From: Marinicauda algicola
GTDB taxonomy: Bacteria; Pseudomonadota; Alphaproteobacteria; Caulobacterales; Maricaulaceae
DNA: 64,000 bases
NCBI RefSeq assembly: GCF_017161425.1
Contig: NZ_CP071057.1
Coordinates: 682,001 to 746,000, forward strand
Direction: 5' to 3'
The notes under the pieces are model-generated. The model had not been told where the DNA came from and searched no databases. It worked only from the letters and a program-made list of their open reading frames with translations. Positions 18,104-30,850 of the stretch are shown here, piece by piece (position 1 is the stretch's first letter; the number at the start of each line of letters is the position of its first letter). The position numbers and the translations under genes were made by a program.

Positions 18104-20191
18104 CTAAACGTCCAGCGCCTCCACGAACGGCGCGTGTTCCTGGATGTACTGGAAGCGCAGCTCCGGCTTCTTGCCCATCAGGGTTTCCACGAGCTCGTCG
18201 GCGCTGTCCTGATAGCCGTCCTCGACCACGACGCGGGCGAGCGAGCGCGTCTGCGGGTTCATCGTGGTGGCCTTCAGCTGCGCCGGGGTCATCTCGCCCA
18301 GGCCCTTGAAGCGGCCGACCTCGACCTTGTTCTTCTTGAACTCGGTCTCGATCAGCCGGTCCTTCTCCGCGTCGTCGGCGGCATAGAGCGTCTTGCCTCC
18401 CTGCGTCAGGCGGTAGAGCGGGGGCTGGGCCATGAAGAGGCGCCCCGATTCGATGAGGCCGGGGCAGAACTTGTAGAAGAACGTCGCGAGCAGGGCCGCG
18501 ATGTGGGCGCCGTCCACGTCGGCGTCGCACATGATGATGACGCGCTCGTAGCGCAGCTCGTCGGTGTTGAACTTCTGGCCCGGGCGGGTGCCGAGCGCGA
18601 GCATGAGATCGGAGATCTCCTGGTTGGCCGCGACCTTGTCCATCGTCGCCGAGGCGACGTTCAGGATCTTGCCGCGCAGGGGCAGGATGGCCTGCGTGCG
18701 ACGGTCGCGCGCCTGCTTCGCCGAGCCGCCGGCCGAATCGCCCTCCACGAGGAAGATCTCCGTGCCCTCCGGATCGCGCGAGGAGCAGTCGGCGAGCTTG
18801 CCCGGCAGGCGTAGCTTGCGCGTCGCGGACTGGCGCTTGACCTCCTTCTCCTTGCGGCGCTTCAGGCGCTCGTCGGCGCGCTCGATCGCCCAGTCCAGCA
18901 GCTGTGCCGCCTCCTTCGGGCGCGCGGCGAGCCAGTGATCGAAGCGGTCGCGCACCGCGGCCTCGACGAGGCGCTGGGCTTCCGGGGTGGACAGCCGGTC
19001 CTTGGTCTGGCCCTGGAATTCGGGGTCCTTCAGGAAGATCGAGATCAGGACGCCCGCCCCGCCCATCACGTCGTCGCCGGTGATCTGGGCGGCCTTCTTC
19101 ACGTTGGACAGCTCGCCATAGGCTCGCAGGCCCTTGGTCAGCGCGCCGCGCAGGCCCATCTCGTGGGTGCCGCCCTGCGGGGTCGGCACGGTGTTGCAGA
19201 AGCTCTGCGAGAAGCCGTCATGCTCGCCGAACCCGTTGGCGGAGAAGGCGACCGACCATTCCACCGCCCCCATGCGCCCGTCGCGCTCGACCCGGCCGGA
19301 GAAGGGCTCGGAGGTGACGAGCGCGCTCCTGGCGGCCAGTTCGGCCATCCGGTCGGCGAGGCCGCCGGGGAAGGAGAGCACCTGCTCGGCCGGGATGTCC
19401 GTGCCTTCCACGAGCGCGGCGGGGCATTTCCAGCGGATCTCGACGCCCCGGCGCAGGAAGGCCTTGGCCCGGGCCATGGCGAACAGGCGCGCCGGGCGGA
19501 AATGGGCACGGGTGCCGAAGATCTCGTGATCGGGCTTGAAGCGGACCGAGGTGCCGCGCCGGTTCGGCGCGCCGCCGACCTGTTCGAGCGCTGTCACGGG
19601 AAGCCCGCGCTCGAAGCTCTGGCGCCACAGCGTGCGATCGCGCGCGACCTCGACATCGACACGTTCCGACAGGGCGTTGACCACCGAGATGCCCACCCCG
19701 TGCAGGCCGCCGGCGGTCTGATAGGCCTTGTCGGAGAATTTCCCGCCCGAGTGCAGCGTGGTCATGACGACTTCGAGCGCCGACTTGTCCGGGAATTTCG
19801 GGTGCGGATCGACCGGGATGCCGCGGCCGTTGTCGGTGACCGTGACGAAACCGTCCTCGTCGAGGCTCACCTCGATCCGGTCGGCATGGCCGGCGACCGC
19901 CTCGTCCATGGCGTTGTCGAGCACTTCGGCGAACAGGTGGTGGAAGGCGCGCTCGTCGGTGCCGCCGATATACATGCCCGGGCGCTTGCGCACCGGCTCG
20001 AGGCCCTCAAGCACCTCGATCGAGGAGGCGTTGTAGCCTTTCGCCTCGGCGCTGGCCGGAGCAGCGGGGCGCGCCGGCGCACCCGGCGTGGATCGCACGG
20101 CCGGGCGCGGCGTTTGCCTCTCGGAGGACGCGGCTGGCGGATTCGGCGCGGATGCGCCGCCGAAAAGATCGTTCTGCGAATCACTGGCCAT
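18104..20191 (-). CDS. parE: DNA topoisomerase IV subunit B (ParE)
   Basis: ParE is the ATPase subunit of topoisomerase IV, which unlinks daughter chromosomes. The protein is 695 residues from MASDSQNDLFGG. A non-conserved Pro/Ala-rich leader of about 45 residues precedes the GHKL ATPase domain (EVLDNAMDEA, DNGRGIPVD, GGLHGVGISVVNALS). The Toprim domain has FLVEGDSAGGSAKQARDR and MCDADVDGAHI. The Toprim context and length (about 700 rather than 800) favour ParE over GyrB. In-frame codons upstream of 20191 give an implausible Arg-rich extension. Confidence 0.95.
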   Translation of the reverse strand: MASDSQNDLFGGASAPNPPAASSERQTPRPAVRSTPGAPARPAAPASAEAKGYNASSIEVLEGLEPVRKRPGMYIGGTDERAFHHLFAEVLDNAMDEAVAGHADRIEVSLDEDGFVTVTDNGRGIPVDPHPKFPDKSALEVVMTTLHSGGKFSDKAYQTAGGLHGVGISVVNALSERVDVEVARDRTLWRQSFERGLPVTALEQVGGAPNRRGTSVRFKPDHEIFGTRAHFRPARLFAMARAKAFLRRGVEIRWKCPAALVEGTDIPAEQVLSFPGGLADRMAELAARSALVTSEPFSGRVERDGRMGAVEWSVAFSANGFGEHDGFSQSFCNTVPTPQGGTHEMGLRGALTKGLRAYGELSNVKKAAQITGDDVMGGAGVLISIFLKDPEFQGQTKDRLSTPEAQRLVEAAVRDRFDHWLAARPKEAAQLLDWAIERADERLKRRKEKEVKRQSATRKLRLPGKLADCSSRDPEGTEIFLVEGDSAGGSAKQARDRRTQAILPLRGKILNVASATMDKVAANQEISDLMLALGTRPGQKFNTDELRYERVIIMCDADVDGAHIAALLATFFYKFCPGLIESGRLFMAQPPLYRLTQGGKTLYAADDAEKDRLIETEFKKNKVEVGRFKGLGEMTPAQLKATTMNPQTRSLARVVVEDGYQDSADELVETLMGKKPELRFQYIQEHAPFVEALDV

Positions 20192-20268
20192 GACCGCGCT
20201 AGAGTGCCCGAGCGGGCGGGGCCTTGAGAACTGCCCGCCGCAGTTGAACCGGACAAAGGTGAGGCGAG

Positions 20269-20664
20269 ATGGCAGATACCGATCTCGATACCCTGCTCGC
20301 GCGGATGGAGCCCTGGCTCGATCCCGACCGCTATCTCTTCGTGCGCGCGGCGCCCGGTACGGCGACCGGGCTTCCCGCACTGATGAGGTTTCGCGAGGAC
20401 GAGGCCGACACGCTGATCGTCACCGAGCGCGTGGCCGCACGCGAGGGGCTCGCGGGAGACTTTCTCTGCCGGCGCATCGTGGCGAAGGCTGGCTCGCCGC
20501 CGGATTCGGTCGGCTTCATCGCCCGTCTTTCCGGCGCACTTGCAGACAACGGCATCGCGGTCAATCCGGTCTCCGGATTCAGCTGCGACCATCTCTTCGT
20601 CCTCGAGGAGAAGGCGCAGGCGGCGATGGACGTGCTCGGGGAGCTGTCGCGCAGCCCCGCCTAG
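20269..20664 (+). CDS. ACT-domain protein, DUF2241-like
   Basis: The 131-residue protein consists of two small ACT-like modules. Typical pieces are LIVTERVAAREGL, followed by SVGFIARLSGALADNGIAVNPVSGFSCDHLFV (here cited as SVGFIARLSGAL and VNPVSGFSCDHLFV). Relatives are thought to bind small ligands such as amino acids, but no function is established. It is divergent from parE (77 bp apart), and its stop overlaps the stop of the convergent lipoprotein gene by 4 bases. Confidence 0.85.
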   Translation: MADTDLDTLLARMEPWLDPDRYLFVRAAPGTATGLPALMRFREDEADTLIVTERVAAREGLAGDFLCRRIVAKAGSPPDSVGFIARLSGALADNGIAVNPVSGFSCDHLFVLEEKAQAAMDVLGELSRSPA

Positions 20665-21263
20665 AGAAACGGAATCCAGCCGCGATTGAGCCGGCGCCGG
20701 CAGCGCTCGATCTGGGCATCGTAGGTGCGCGCGTCACGCTCGACCTGATCCGCGGCGCGCAGCAGCCAGTCCTTGCCGCGATAGCTGCCCCGATTATAGC
20801 CGCCATGGCCCTCGTGATAGGCAAGGTATAGCGCGCGCGCGTCGCTGCGCGAGATGCCGGACAGGCGGGTGCTCATGTGGGTGTACCAGCCGATGAAATC
20901 GACCGCGTCGTCGAAATCGTCGCGGTCCGCGCCGCCGCGGCCGGTTTCCTCCTGGTACCATTCCCAGGTCGCCTCCAGGGCCTGGGCATAGCCGTAGGCG
21001 TCGGACGGGCGCGGGCCGGGAATGAAGCCGAGCAGCCGCGTGCGCGCCGGGCGGGCGCGGCCGTTGAAGCTGGATTCGCGCTTGAGAATGGCGAGCTGGA
21101 TGCCCGGGGACACGCCCCACCGGTCCTCGGTGCGTTTCAGCGCGCGCCACCAGGAGCGGTTATCCTCTAGGATCAGGCAGGCATTCTCCACCTGGTCGGG
21201 CGGCTTGTGCCCGCAGGCGGAAAGGCCCAGCGCCAGGACGGCTATGACGAGCAGGGTGCGCAT
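20661..21263 (-). CDS. Lipoprotein with lytic transglycosylase-like (SLT) domain
   Basis: The 200-residue protein starts with a lipoprotein signal ending GLSAC (C17). The Glu in ILKRESSFN (E63) matches the catalytic Glu-Ser of SLT-type transglycosylases, which cleave peptidoglycan. YGYAQALEATWEWYQ is the counterpart of the G-x-x-Q motif. The C-terminal part has a Tyr/Gly-rich YHEGHGGYNRGSYRGK, also usual in this group. The start at 21263 is chosen because the lipobox then lies at the right distance; an upstream ATG adds 43 unlikely residues. Confidence 0.85.
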   Translation of the reverse strand: MRTLLVIAVLALGLSACGHKPPDQVENACLILEDNRSWWRALKRTEDRWGVSPGIQLAILKRESSFNGRARPARTRLLGFIPGPRPSDAYGYAQALEATWEWYQEETGRGGADRDDFDDAVDFIGWYTHMSTRLSGISRSDARALYLAYHEGHGGYNRGSYRGKDWLLRAADQVERDARTYDAQIERCRRRLNRGWIPFL

Positions 21264-21368
21264 GGCCCGATCTGGCCACGGCTTGGTTGACGTCCGGTGA
21301 ACGATAAGAGCCGGCGCGCGTGAGGGATTCGCACGGCCGGCTCGACCGATCGCGCCTGGTGTGTGAGG

Positions 21369-21390
21369 GGCAGGGCGATCAAGCCCTGCC
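21369..21390 (-). terminator. Hairpin after the autotransporter gene
   Basis: GGCAGGGC (21369-21376) and GCCCTGCC (21383-21390) form a perfect 8-bp stem with a 6-base loop, 37 bases downstream of the autotransporter stop. No strong T-run follows in either direction. The position fits a terminator of the leftward autotransporter gene. Confidence 0.45.
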
Positions 21391-21426
21391 ACCCTAGGTC
21401 ACAACTGCCGTCCGCTCAAGCGGAAA

Positions 21427-24400
21427 TCAGAAAGTCAGGCGGATGATGAGACGCGCGACGTGCCGGATGAAGTCCTCTCGGACATCGGCGTCGTAGGCGA
21501 AGGTGAAGGTCGAGTAGTTCGAACCCGCCGAAAGACCCAGGCCGACAAGGGCTCCAGAGCCGGGCATGTCCGCCCCGCGCAGGGTGAACAGCTGCCCGTC
21601 CTGGCCGAAGCGAGCGGTCGTCTCGCCGATATCGCCGGCGAGTTCGCTGCGATAGCCCACCCGCAGAGAGGGCGCCCACCACGAGGTGTCGCTGCCGAAG
21701 CGGCGTGCGATCGCGAGCGTGGCCGCCGCGGTGAGGGTGGAGGACTCCCGGTCGTCGACGACGAGGGCGAGGCCCTCGTTCGCGGCGAGTTCGGTGCTCT
21801 CGCTGTACCCGCTCTCGAACAGGGACAGCCAGGTGAGCGAGGCTTCGGGGCGCACGACCCATTCGCCGAGCGCCAGGTCGCGCCCGAGCTGGGCGGACGC
21901 AGTGGCGTGCCAGCCCGACCAGTCGGCCCTGCTGGTCGAGGAGAAGCTGCCCACGATGATATTGCGCTCGGTCTCGAAGCTGTCATAGCCGAGCGCGGCC
22001 GCGCCGGAGATGTCCCAGCCGCCGAGATCCATGGCCGCGTAACCGCCGAGCTGACCGGTCAGGGCGATCATCGGCTCGTCGAAGCCCTCGATCTCCTCGA
22101 TCTCGCTCGCCGCGCCGACGATGTTCACGCCGACCGCGTAGAAGGGCCCCACGGGCCGGTCGATGCCGACCGCCAGGCCGACCCCTTCACCGCGATAGCC
22201 CGGGGCCAGGCCGGAACCGTTGCGATCCGCGAAATAGCCGAATTCCTGGGCCCACAGGCCCGCGAGATTATCCGGCGCGAGCCGGGCATTCTGCAGCCGG
22301 GCCGCCAGCGCGCCTTGCGCGGCGTCGTTCGAGGCGAGGGCGAACTGGATAGCGCTGGAGGCATACTCGGGAAGCAGCTGGTCGTAGGCGGAGAAGAAAT
22401 CGCTGCGGGTGCGAAGCGAGGCGATCGCCGCGCCGAGGGCGTCGACCGAGTTGAACGCGGCGAAGGCAGGCTCGTAGGCGCGCGCCTGGTTCGCATTCAT
22501 CCCGAGTTCGTCGGCCGTCTTGCGCGACAAGGTCAGAACCAGAGATTCGGGATCGTTCGCGCCGCGCGTGAGCGTCGTCCTGTAGAGGAAGGGTGCGTCG
22601 GTCGTGCTGAGCGTGGCCGCCTCGTCGGCGAAGAACAGGTCGCCCGCCGAGATGAGGGTGAAGGTCTGACCGTCGCCGATCAGCTCGCTGAGTCCCACCG
22701 AGACAGCCGAACCCGTCTCGAAACGGATCTCTCCGGAGGCGTCGAGCAGCGGATGGGTCAGGGAGTTGTTGGTCAGGCTGATATCGAGCGTGGCGCCGTC
22801 CCCGAAGCGCGCCGAGGTCAGCGAAAGCGACTGGCCGCCGGTAATCGACAGCCGCGAGTTTTCCGCGTCGATCACGAGCCGGGAGTCGGAGTCATGCAGC
22901 GCACCGGTGAAGTCGGTGTTGCGCAGTTCGAAGAGATCCTCTCCGGCGCCGAACTCGATGTCGCCGGTCAGAGTGCCTGCCTCGGAGCGGATGGTGTCGT
23001 CACCGCTTCCCAGATAGATGTTGCCGAGGATGGTGGGCGTCGCCTCGTCCTCGGTATCGGCATCGTGCTGGCGGATGGTCAGTCCGGCGGTGTGGGCACG
23101 CGCATCGATCGCGACGGTCTCCACTTCGGCGCCCTCGACGAGATTGGGCGCGCGCATCGAGATGACGGCGGTGTTCTCGATCTCGGTCAGAAGGTCGGAC
23201 TGGACCAGGATGGTGGCGCCCCTTGCTCCATCACCCTCGATCTGGGCGAACAGGATGCCGCTGTTGACGATGCGTTCGAGGTCCGCACCCTGTTCCACGA
23301 TGAGCACGTAGACCTCGCCCTCGCCGAGCGCATCGTCGGCGAAGCCGTCGTCCTCATGCCCGATCCTGGTGGTGGCACGGATCTCGCCGCTATTGAGGAA
23401 GACAGGCGTCACCATGCCCTGCGCGAAACGGATGCCCGTGGCCGTGGCATCGTAGGCGACCACGCCGATATTGCCGGTGTTCTGGAAGCCGCCCTCGACG
23501 AGCAGGCGGCGCAGGCCGTCCTCGCTGCCCGAAAGCAGGATGGCGGTGGCGTTCTTCCCGTCGAACACACCTTCGGCCGCGACCTGTCCGTCGATGACTA
23601 TGCCGTAAGCGAGCTGGCGGTCGGCCGCATCCTCGCGGTCCGGGTCGACGCCCTCGGGCAGGTTGACCAGGCCGATCGTGACGTCGCCGGTGCCGCCGTC
23701 GGACGGCTGTATGGCCAGGGCAGGCGCCTGCGAGCGCACGTTGATTTCACCCGCGCGCGCATCCTGGGATGCGCCCCGCACGAAGATGCCATTCGCGACA
23801 TTGCCCGAGACGCGGACGGCGGAGCCGGAATCCAGATCGTCATCGCCGGCATCGAATACGCGAAAGCGCGTCGCTTCGAGCCGGCCCGGCACGCGGTAGC
23901 CCGTCGTGGAGACCGTACCGGTGAAGTGCAGCCCTCCGCCGATGTCGCCGTCGACCGCAACGCCCTCCCCGCCGGGAGAGGTCGCGCCGATCTGGCCGCC
24001 GATACGGACATCGCCGGTCGTGTCGCCCCGCAGCGCGACGGCAGTGCTGTTCTCGCCGAGAAGGTTGATGGTGCCCTCGAGAAGGATATCCCCGTCCACG
24101 CCGGCGCTTTCCTCGACGAGAAGGCCGAAGGAATCCTGTCCCTCGACGCGAAGGCTCGAGCCCGCTTGTGCGACGAGGTCGCCCACGAAGCTCTGAGTTC
24201 CCGTGACGTGGATACCGATCTTGCCGGAATCCTCGGCGAAGGGGCCGTCTGCCTCGGCCAGGTCGGTTTCCCGTTCGCCGTCGCCATCGGCGTCGATCCG
24301 GTCGTCATCGCCGCCGTCGCCATCGTCGCCCGGTTCGAAGGAATCGCTGAGGTCGATGCGGCCGCCATGCGTGAATGTGCCCTGGTTGCCGCCCTGGATC

Positions 24401-24675
24401 TCGACCCCGGTCGAGTTGTCGACATCGGTGGTGATGATTTCCGCGCCGGGCGAGAGCGTGACCGAGTTGTTCGAATCCAGCGTGACGGCGGGTCCGGGCG
24501 TCGTCAGGACGACGCGCCCGTCCGCGCCGATGATGATGTTGTCCGCATTGCCCTGACCGTCCGCGTCGGAGGTGGAGATCGGCTCGGTGCGCTCCGCGTT
24601 GATTTCCTCGTCGGCCAATGCGGGGGCCGCGGCAAGGACGCTCAGCGAGACGGCGGCGAGAAGGCGGGCGCGCAT
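21427..24675 (-). CDS. Autotransporter (type Va) with C-terminal beta-barrel
   Basis: The 1082-residue protein has a signal peptide (MRARLLAAVSLSVLAAAPALA). The passenger has many short beta-strand repeats of the GxNxxxI / SxxxDI kind and, around residues 100-135, an acidic Asp/Gly-rich stretch (GDDGDGGDDDRIDADGDG) that could bind calcium. The last 280 or so residues form the autotransporter beta-barrel, with alternating aromatics and a terminal Phe (VARLIIRLTF), the usual outer-membrane assembly signal. The passenger role (adhesion, biofilm) is inferred from the class only. It has its own promoter region toward 24676-24860. Confidence 0.88.
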   Translation of the reverse strand: MRARLLAAVSLSVLAAAPALADEEINAERTEPISTSDADGQGNADNIIIGADGRVVLTTPGPAVTLDSNNSVTLSPGAEIITTDVDNSTGVEIQGGNQGTFTHGGRIDLSDSFEPGDDGDGGDDDRIDADGDGERETDLAEADGPFAEDSGKIGIHVTGTQSFVGDLVAQAGSSLRVEGQDSFGLLVEESAGVDGDILLEGTINLLGENSTAVALRGDTTGDVRIGGQIGATSPGGEGVAVDGDIGGGLHFTGTVSTTGYRVPGRLEATRFRVFDAGDDDLDSGSAVRVSGNVANGIFVRGASQDARAGEINVRSQAPALAIQPSDGGTGDVTIGLVNLPEGVDPDREDAADRQLAYGIVIDGQVAAEGVFDGKNATAILLSGSEDGLRRLLVEGGFQNTGNIGVVAYDATATGIRFAQGMVTPVFLNSGEIRATTRIGHEDDGFADDALGEGEVYVLIVEQGADLERIVNSGILFAQIEGDGARGATILVQSDLLTEIENTAVISMRAPNLVEGAEVETVAIDARAHTAGLTIRQHDADTEDEATPTILGNIYLGSGDDTIRSEAGTLTGDIEFGAGEDLFELRNTDFTGALHDSDSRLVIDAENSRLSITGGQSLSLTSARFGDGATLDISLTNNSLTHPLLDASGEIRFETGSAVSVGLSELIGDGQTFTLISAGDLFFADEAATLSTTDAPFLYRTTLTRGANDPESLVLTLSRKTADELGMNANQARAYEPAFAAFNSVDALGAAIASLRTRSDFFSAYDQLLPEYASSAIQFALASNDAAQGALAARLQNARLAPDNLAGLWAQEFGYFADRNGSGLAPGYRGEGVGLAVGIDRPVGPFYAVGVNIVGAASEIEEIEGFDEPMIALTGQLGGYAAMDLGGWDISGAAALGYDSFETERNIIVGSFSSTSRADWSGWHATASAQLGRDLALGEWVVRPEASLTWLSLFESGYSESTELAANEGLALVVDDRESSTLTAAATLAIARRFGSDTSWWAPSLRVGYRSELAGDIGETTARFGQDGQLFTLRGADMPGSGALVGLGLSAGSNYSTFTFAYDADVREDFIRHVARLIIRLTF

Positions 24676-24860
24676 GGAGCAAACTCCGGAACAATCGACA
24701 AAAACCCGCGCGAGCGGGGACAATAGCTTCGAATTTCTAGCCGATGGTTCCCGGCGCGTCGACCACCTATTCACTTGTAGCGGCCGGGCGTTGCCCGAAT
24801 GCAAGCGGCCGCCCCGGAGAGGGCGGCCGCCGGCTGCGACGCATTCGCCAGACCCTTGGC

Positions 24861-26264
24861 CTAGCACTTGTAATACATGTCGAATTCGACCGGGTGGGGT
24901 GTGATCTCGAAGCGCTCCACCTCCTCCATCTTCAGGGCGATGTAGGCGTCGATCTGGTCGTCGTCCATCACATTGCCCTTCTTCAGGAAGGCGCGGTCGG
25001 CATTCAGGCTTTCCAGCGCGCCGCGCAGATTGCGCGCGACGGTGGGGATGTCCTTCAGCTCTTCCGGCGGAAGGTCGTAGAGGTCCTTGTCCATCGGATC
25101 GCCGGGATGGATCTGGTTCTCGATGCCGTCGAGACCGGCCATCAGCAGCGCGGTGAAGGTCAGGTAGGGATTGCCGGCCGGGTCGGGGAAGCGGGCCTCC
25201 AGGCGCTTGGCCTTCGGCGAGGAGACGTGCGGGATCCGGATCGAGGCCGAGCGGTTGCGCGCCGAATAGGCGAGCAGGACCGGCGCCTCGTAACCCGGCA
25301 CCAGGCGCTTGTAGGAGTTCGTCGTGGAGTTCGCGAAGGCGTTGATCGCGCGCGCGTGCTTGATGATGCCGCCGATATAGTAGAGGCAGGTGTCCGACAG
25401 CCCGGCATACTTGTCGCCGGCGAAGACCGGCTTGTCGCCGTCCCAGATCGACTGGTGCACGTGCATGCCCGACCCGTTGTCGCGATACATGGGCTTGGGC
25501 ATGAAGGTTGCCGTCTTGCCGTAGGCGGCGGCGACCATGTGGACGGTGTACTTGTAGAGCTGCATGCGGTCGGCCATCTCCACCAGCGTGGCGAAGCGCG
25601 TGCCGAGTTCGTGCTGGGCAGGGGCCACCTCATGGTGATGTTTTTCCGGCTCCAGGCCGAGTTCGGACATCACCGCGAGCATCTCGGTGCGCATGTCCTG
25701 ACCGGAATCGATCGGCGGGACCGGGAAATAGCCGCCCTTCGGCCCGGGCCGGTGGCCCATGTTTCCGCCTTCGATGATGGCGCCTGTATTCCAGGGGCCT
25801 TCCTCGGAGTCGATCGCGTAGCCCGTGGTTTCGGGCTGCGTCGTCCAGCGCACGTCGTCGAACACGAAGAACTCCGCCTCGGGGCCGAAATAGGCGCGGT
25901 CGCCGACCCCGACGGTGGAGATGAACTTCTCCGCCTTCTTCGCCGTGGTGCGCGGATCGCGGTTGTAGGGCTCGCCGGTGGACGGCTCGAGGATGTCGCA
26001 GAACATGAACAGGGTGGTCTGCTGGAAGAACGGGTCGATCCGCGCCGTCTTCGCATCGGGCTTCAGGACCATGTCGGACTCGTTGATCGCCTTCCAGCCG
26101 GAGATCGAGGAGCCGTCGAACATCTGGCCGTCCTCGAAGAAGTCCTCGTTGACCATGGAGGCGTCGAAGGTGACGTGCTGCATCTTCCCCTTCGGATCGG
26201 TGAAGCGCAGATCCACGTACTGAATCTCTTCGTCCTTGATTTTCTTCAGAATGTCGTCCGACAT
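24861..26264 (-). CDS. glnA: Glutamine synthetase type I
   Basis: GlnA makes glutamine from glutamate, ammonia and ATP. The 467-residue length is normal for type I. Recognisable parts are [12 protein letters not shown], the metal-site [35 protein letters not shown], and [11 protein letters not shown]. The adenylylation tyrosine is in [10 protein letters not shown], so activity control by GlnE is expected. The gene follows glnB by 53 bp on the same strand, the classic alphaproteobacterial glnBA operon. Confidence 0.97.
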   Translation of the reverse strand: MSDDILKKIKDEEIQYVDLRFTDPKGKMQHVTFDASMVNEDFFEDGQMFDGSSISGWKAINESDMVLKPDAKTARIDPFFQQTTLFMFCDILEPSTGEPYNRDPRTTAKKAEKFISTVGVGDRAYFGPEAEFFVFDDVRWTTQPETTGYAIDSEEGPWNTGAIIEGGNMGHRPGPKGGYFPVPPIDSGQDMRTEMLAVMSELGLEPEKHHHEVAPAQHELGTRFATLVEMADRMQLYKYTVHMVAAAYGKTATFMPKPMYRDNGSGMHVHQSIWDGDKPVFAGDKYAGLSDTCLYYIGGIIKHARAINAFANSTTNSYKRLVPGYEAPVLLAYSARNRSASIRIPHVSSPKAKRLEARFPDPAGNPYLTFTALLMAGLDGIENQIHPGDPMDKDLYDLPPEELKDIPTVARNLRGALESLNADRAFLKKGNVMDDDQIDAYIALKMEEVERFEITPHPVEFDMYYKC

Positions 26265-26317
26265 GGGGTGTCCTCGGATGGTTGGGAAAAGGGATTGGCA
26301 GGAAGTCCGGCGGCGCG

Positions 26318-26701
<384 letters not shown>

Positions 26702-26742
26702 TCACAACAGGACAGGGGCGAACGCAACGCTTTTGGATGCCG

Positions 26743-26763
26743 CCTGCCCGCGAAACGGGCAGG
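26743..26763. promoter_or_regulatory. Hairpin in the divergent glnB / nnr spacer
   Basis: CCTGCCCG (26743-26750) and CGGGCAGG (26756-26763) form a perfect 8-bp stem with a CGAAA loop. It lies in the 141-bp spacer between the divergent glnB and nnr genes, within the untranslated leader of one of them. Its function is unknown. Confidence 0.35.
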
Positions 26764-26797
26764 GATGCATGAAAATCGAGCAGAAGGAAGGGCGGGC

Positions 26798-28318
26798 ATG
26801 AGCGACGCGGCCATTCTCACCAATGAGGAGATGAGCAAGGCCGACCGCTTCGCCGCGCAGAACGGCGTGCCGGGCACCCAGCTCATGGAGAACGCCGGGC
26901 GCGGCGTGGCCGACGCGATTCGTGCTCGCTGGGCACCGCGCGAGACGGTGGTGCTGTGCGGGCCGGGAAACAATGGCGGGGACGGCTTCGTCGCCGCGCG
27001 CCACCTGAAGGCCGCCGGCTGGAAGGTGCGGGTGTTCTGCCTCGGACCCGTCCGCGAGCTGGAGGGCGATGCCGCCTGGGCCGCCGCGCGCTGGGACGGG
27101 GAGGTCGGCGCGCTGGAGGACGCGGAAATCCCCGATGGCGGGCTCGTCGTCGACGCCCTGTTCGGGGCCGGCCTGTCGCGTCCGCTGGAGGGCGCGGCGA
27201 AGCGGCTGGCGCAGGCCTCGGCCGGGCGCCGGGCGGTGGTGGTCTGCGTCGACGTGCCGAGCGGCCTGTCAGGCGACGCGGCACGCCCGGACGGGCCTGT
27301 GTTCGCGGCCGATCTCACCGTGACCTTCCACCGCCACAAGCCGGCCCACCTGCTGCAGCCCGGCGCGAGGATCTGCGGCGAGGTGGTGCTGGTGGACATC
27401 GCCATTCCCGACGGCTGGACGCGCGCCGCCGAACCCTGCGCCGAGCTCAACTCGCCCGCGCTCTGGCGCGTGCCCGGGCTCGACATCGATCCCGACGCCC
27501 ACAAGCACAGGCGCGGGCGGCTGTGCGTGCTGTCCGGCCCGGCCGGGGCGAGCGGGGCGGCGCGCATCGCCGCCGAGGCCGGTCTGAAGGGCGGGGCGGG
27601 GTTCGTGACGCTGCTCTGCCCGCCCTCCGCGCTGATGGAGGTCTCCACCGCCAGCCTCGACGTCGTCACCCGCGCGTTCGATCGCGAAGCCGGTTTCGAC
27701 GCCGTGCTGAAGGACCATCGCGCGGACGCGGCCATCCTGGGTCCCGGCGCCGGGGTGAACGACGCGACGCGCGCGCGCGTGCTGTCCGCCCTGTCGCTGA
27801 AGATCCCGCTCGTGCTCGATGCCGACGCGATGACGGCGTTCGAAGCGGATCCCGAAACGCTCCTGGAGGCCCTGCACGAGGATGCCGTCCTCACCCCCCA
27901 TGCCGGGGAGTTCGACCGCATCTTCCCCGGCCTGCGCGAGGGCTCGCTCAACAAGATCGAGGCCGCCCGCGCGGCCGCCGGACGCAGCGGCGCCATCGTG
28001 CTGCTGAAAGGTCCCGACACCGTCATCGCCGGCCCGGACGGCCGCGTGCGCGTCAATGTCCACGCCAGCGCGCGCCTGGCCACGGCCGGCACCGGCGACG
28101 CGCTCGCCGGCCTCCTCGGCGCCTTCATGGCCCAGGGGGAGGACGCCTTCGACGCGGCGTGCGCGGCGGCCTTCGTGCATGGCGAGGCCGGCCGGCGCAT
28201 GGGGCCGGGCGAGACCGCGCGCGACCTCCTGGCCCGCCTGCCCGCGGCGCTTGCGGGCGTGAGGGACCGCCAGGCCCGGGAGGCGGCGCTGCGGCGCCTC
28301 GCCGCCCGATCGCGGTGA
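26798..28318 (+). CDS. nnr: Bifunctional NAD(P)HX epimerase / ADP-dependent NAD(P)HX dehydratase
   Basis: This is a metabolite-repair enzyme that restores damaged hydrated NADH and NADPH. The protein is 506 residues with two domains. The N-terminal YjeF_N epimerase (about 1-215) has [16 protein letters not shown] and [11 protein letters not shown]. The C-terminal carbohydrate-kinase-like dehydratase (about 225-500) has [30 protein letters not shown] and [14 protein letters not shown]. The ATG at 26798 follows GGAAGGGCGGGC. An in-frame extension upstream lacks conservation. Confidence 0.95.
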   Translation: MSDAAILTNEEMSKADRFAAQNGVPGTQLMENAGRGVADAIRARWAPRETVVLCGPGNNGGDGFVAARHLKAAGWKVRVFCLGPVRELEGDAAWAAARWDGEVGALEDAEIPDGGLVVDALFGAGLSRPLEGAAKRLAQASAGRRAVVVCVDVPSGLSGDAARPDGPVFAADLTVTFHRHKPAHLLQPGARICGEVVLVDIAIPDGWTRAAEPCAELNSPALWRVPGLDIDPDAHKHRRGRLCVLSGPAGASGAARIAAEAGLKGGAGFVTLLCPPSALMEVSTASLDVVTRAFDREAGFDAVLKDHRADAAILGPGAGVNDATRARVLSALSLKIPLVLDADAMTAFEADPETLLEALHEDAVLTPHAGEFDRIFPGLREGSLNKIEAARAAAGRSGAIVLLKGPDTVIAGPDGRVRVNVHASARLATAGTGDALAGLLGAFMAQGEDAFDAACAAAFVHGEAGRRMGPGETARDLLARLPAALAGVRDRQAREAALRRLAARSR

Positions 28319-28410
28319 CCAACGGTGCGCGAGGCTTGGCACGCCCCCGTCCGCGCGGCATTTTCCGCCCCGACTGATCCGACAACGCGAATACGAGGCA
28401 CCCGCCCGCC

Positions 28411-30693
<2,283 letters not shown>

Positions 30694-30792
30694 CGGGTGT
30701 GAGATTCGAAAAATCGATTCTCGACTCCTATTACGACTACTACTGTTCTCCTTCTCCGCCGACGCGGGGGCTGTGGTCGCGTCTGTAGATAT

Positions 30793-30814
30793 GTACAATT
30801 CAGCGAGACACCTT
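30793..30814 (+). repeat. IS481 left inverted repeat
   Basis: Left terminal inverted repeat. Its inner part CAGCGAGACACCT is identical to that of the right end. Confidence 0.8.
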
Positions 30815-30850
30815 CTTTAATATCCCCGCTGGGGAAGGAAGGTGGTTTCA

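Noticed and set aside
21460-24726. Rightward open frame of about 1090 codons opposite the autotransporter
   Set aside because: No domain or signal peptide. The leftward frame has a signal peptide, passenger repeats and a barrel.
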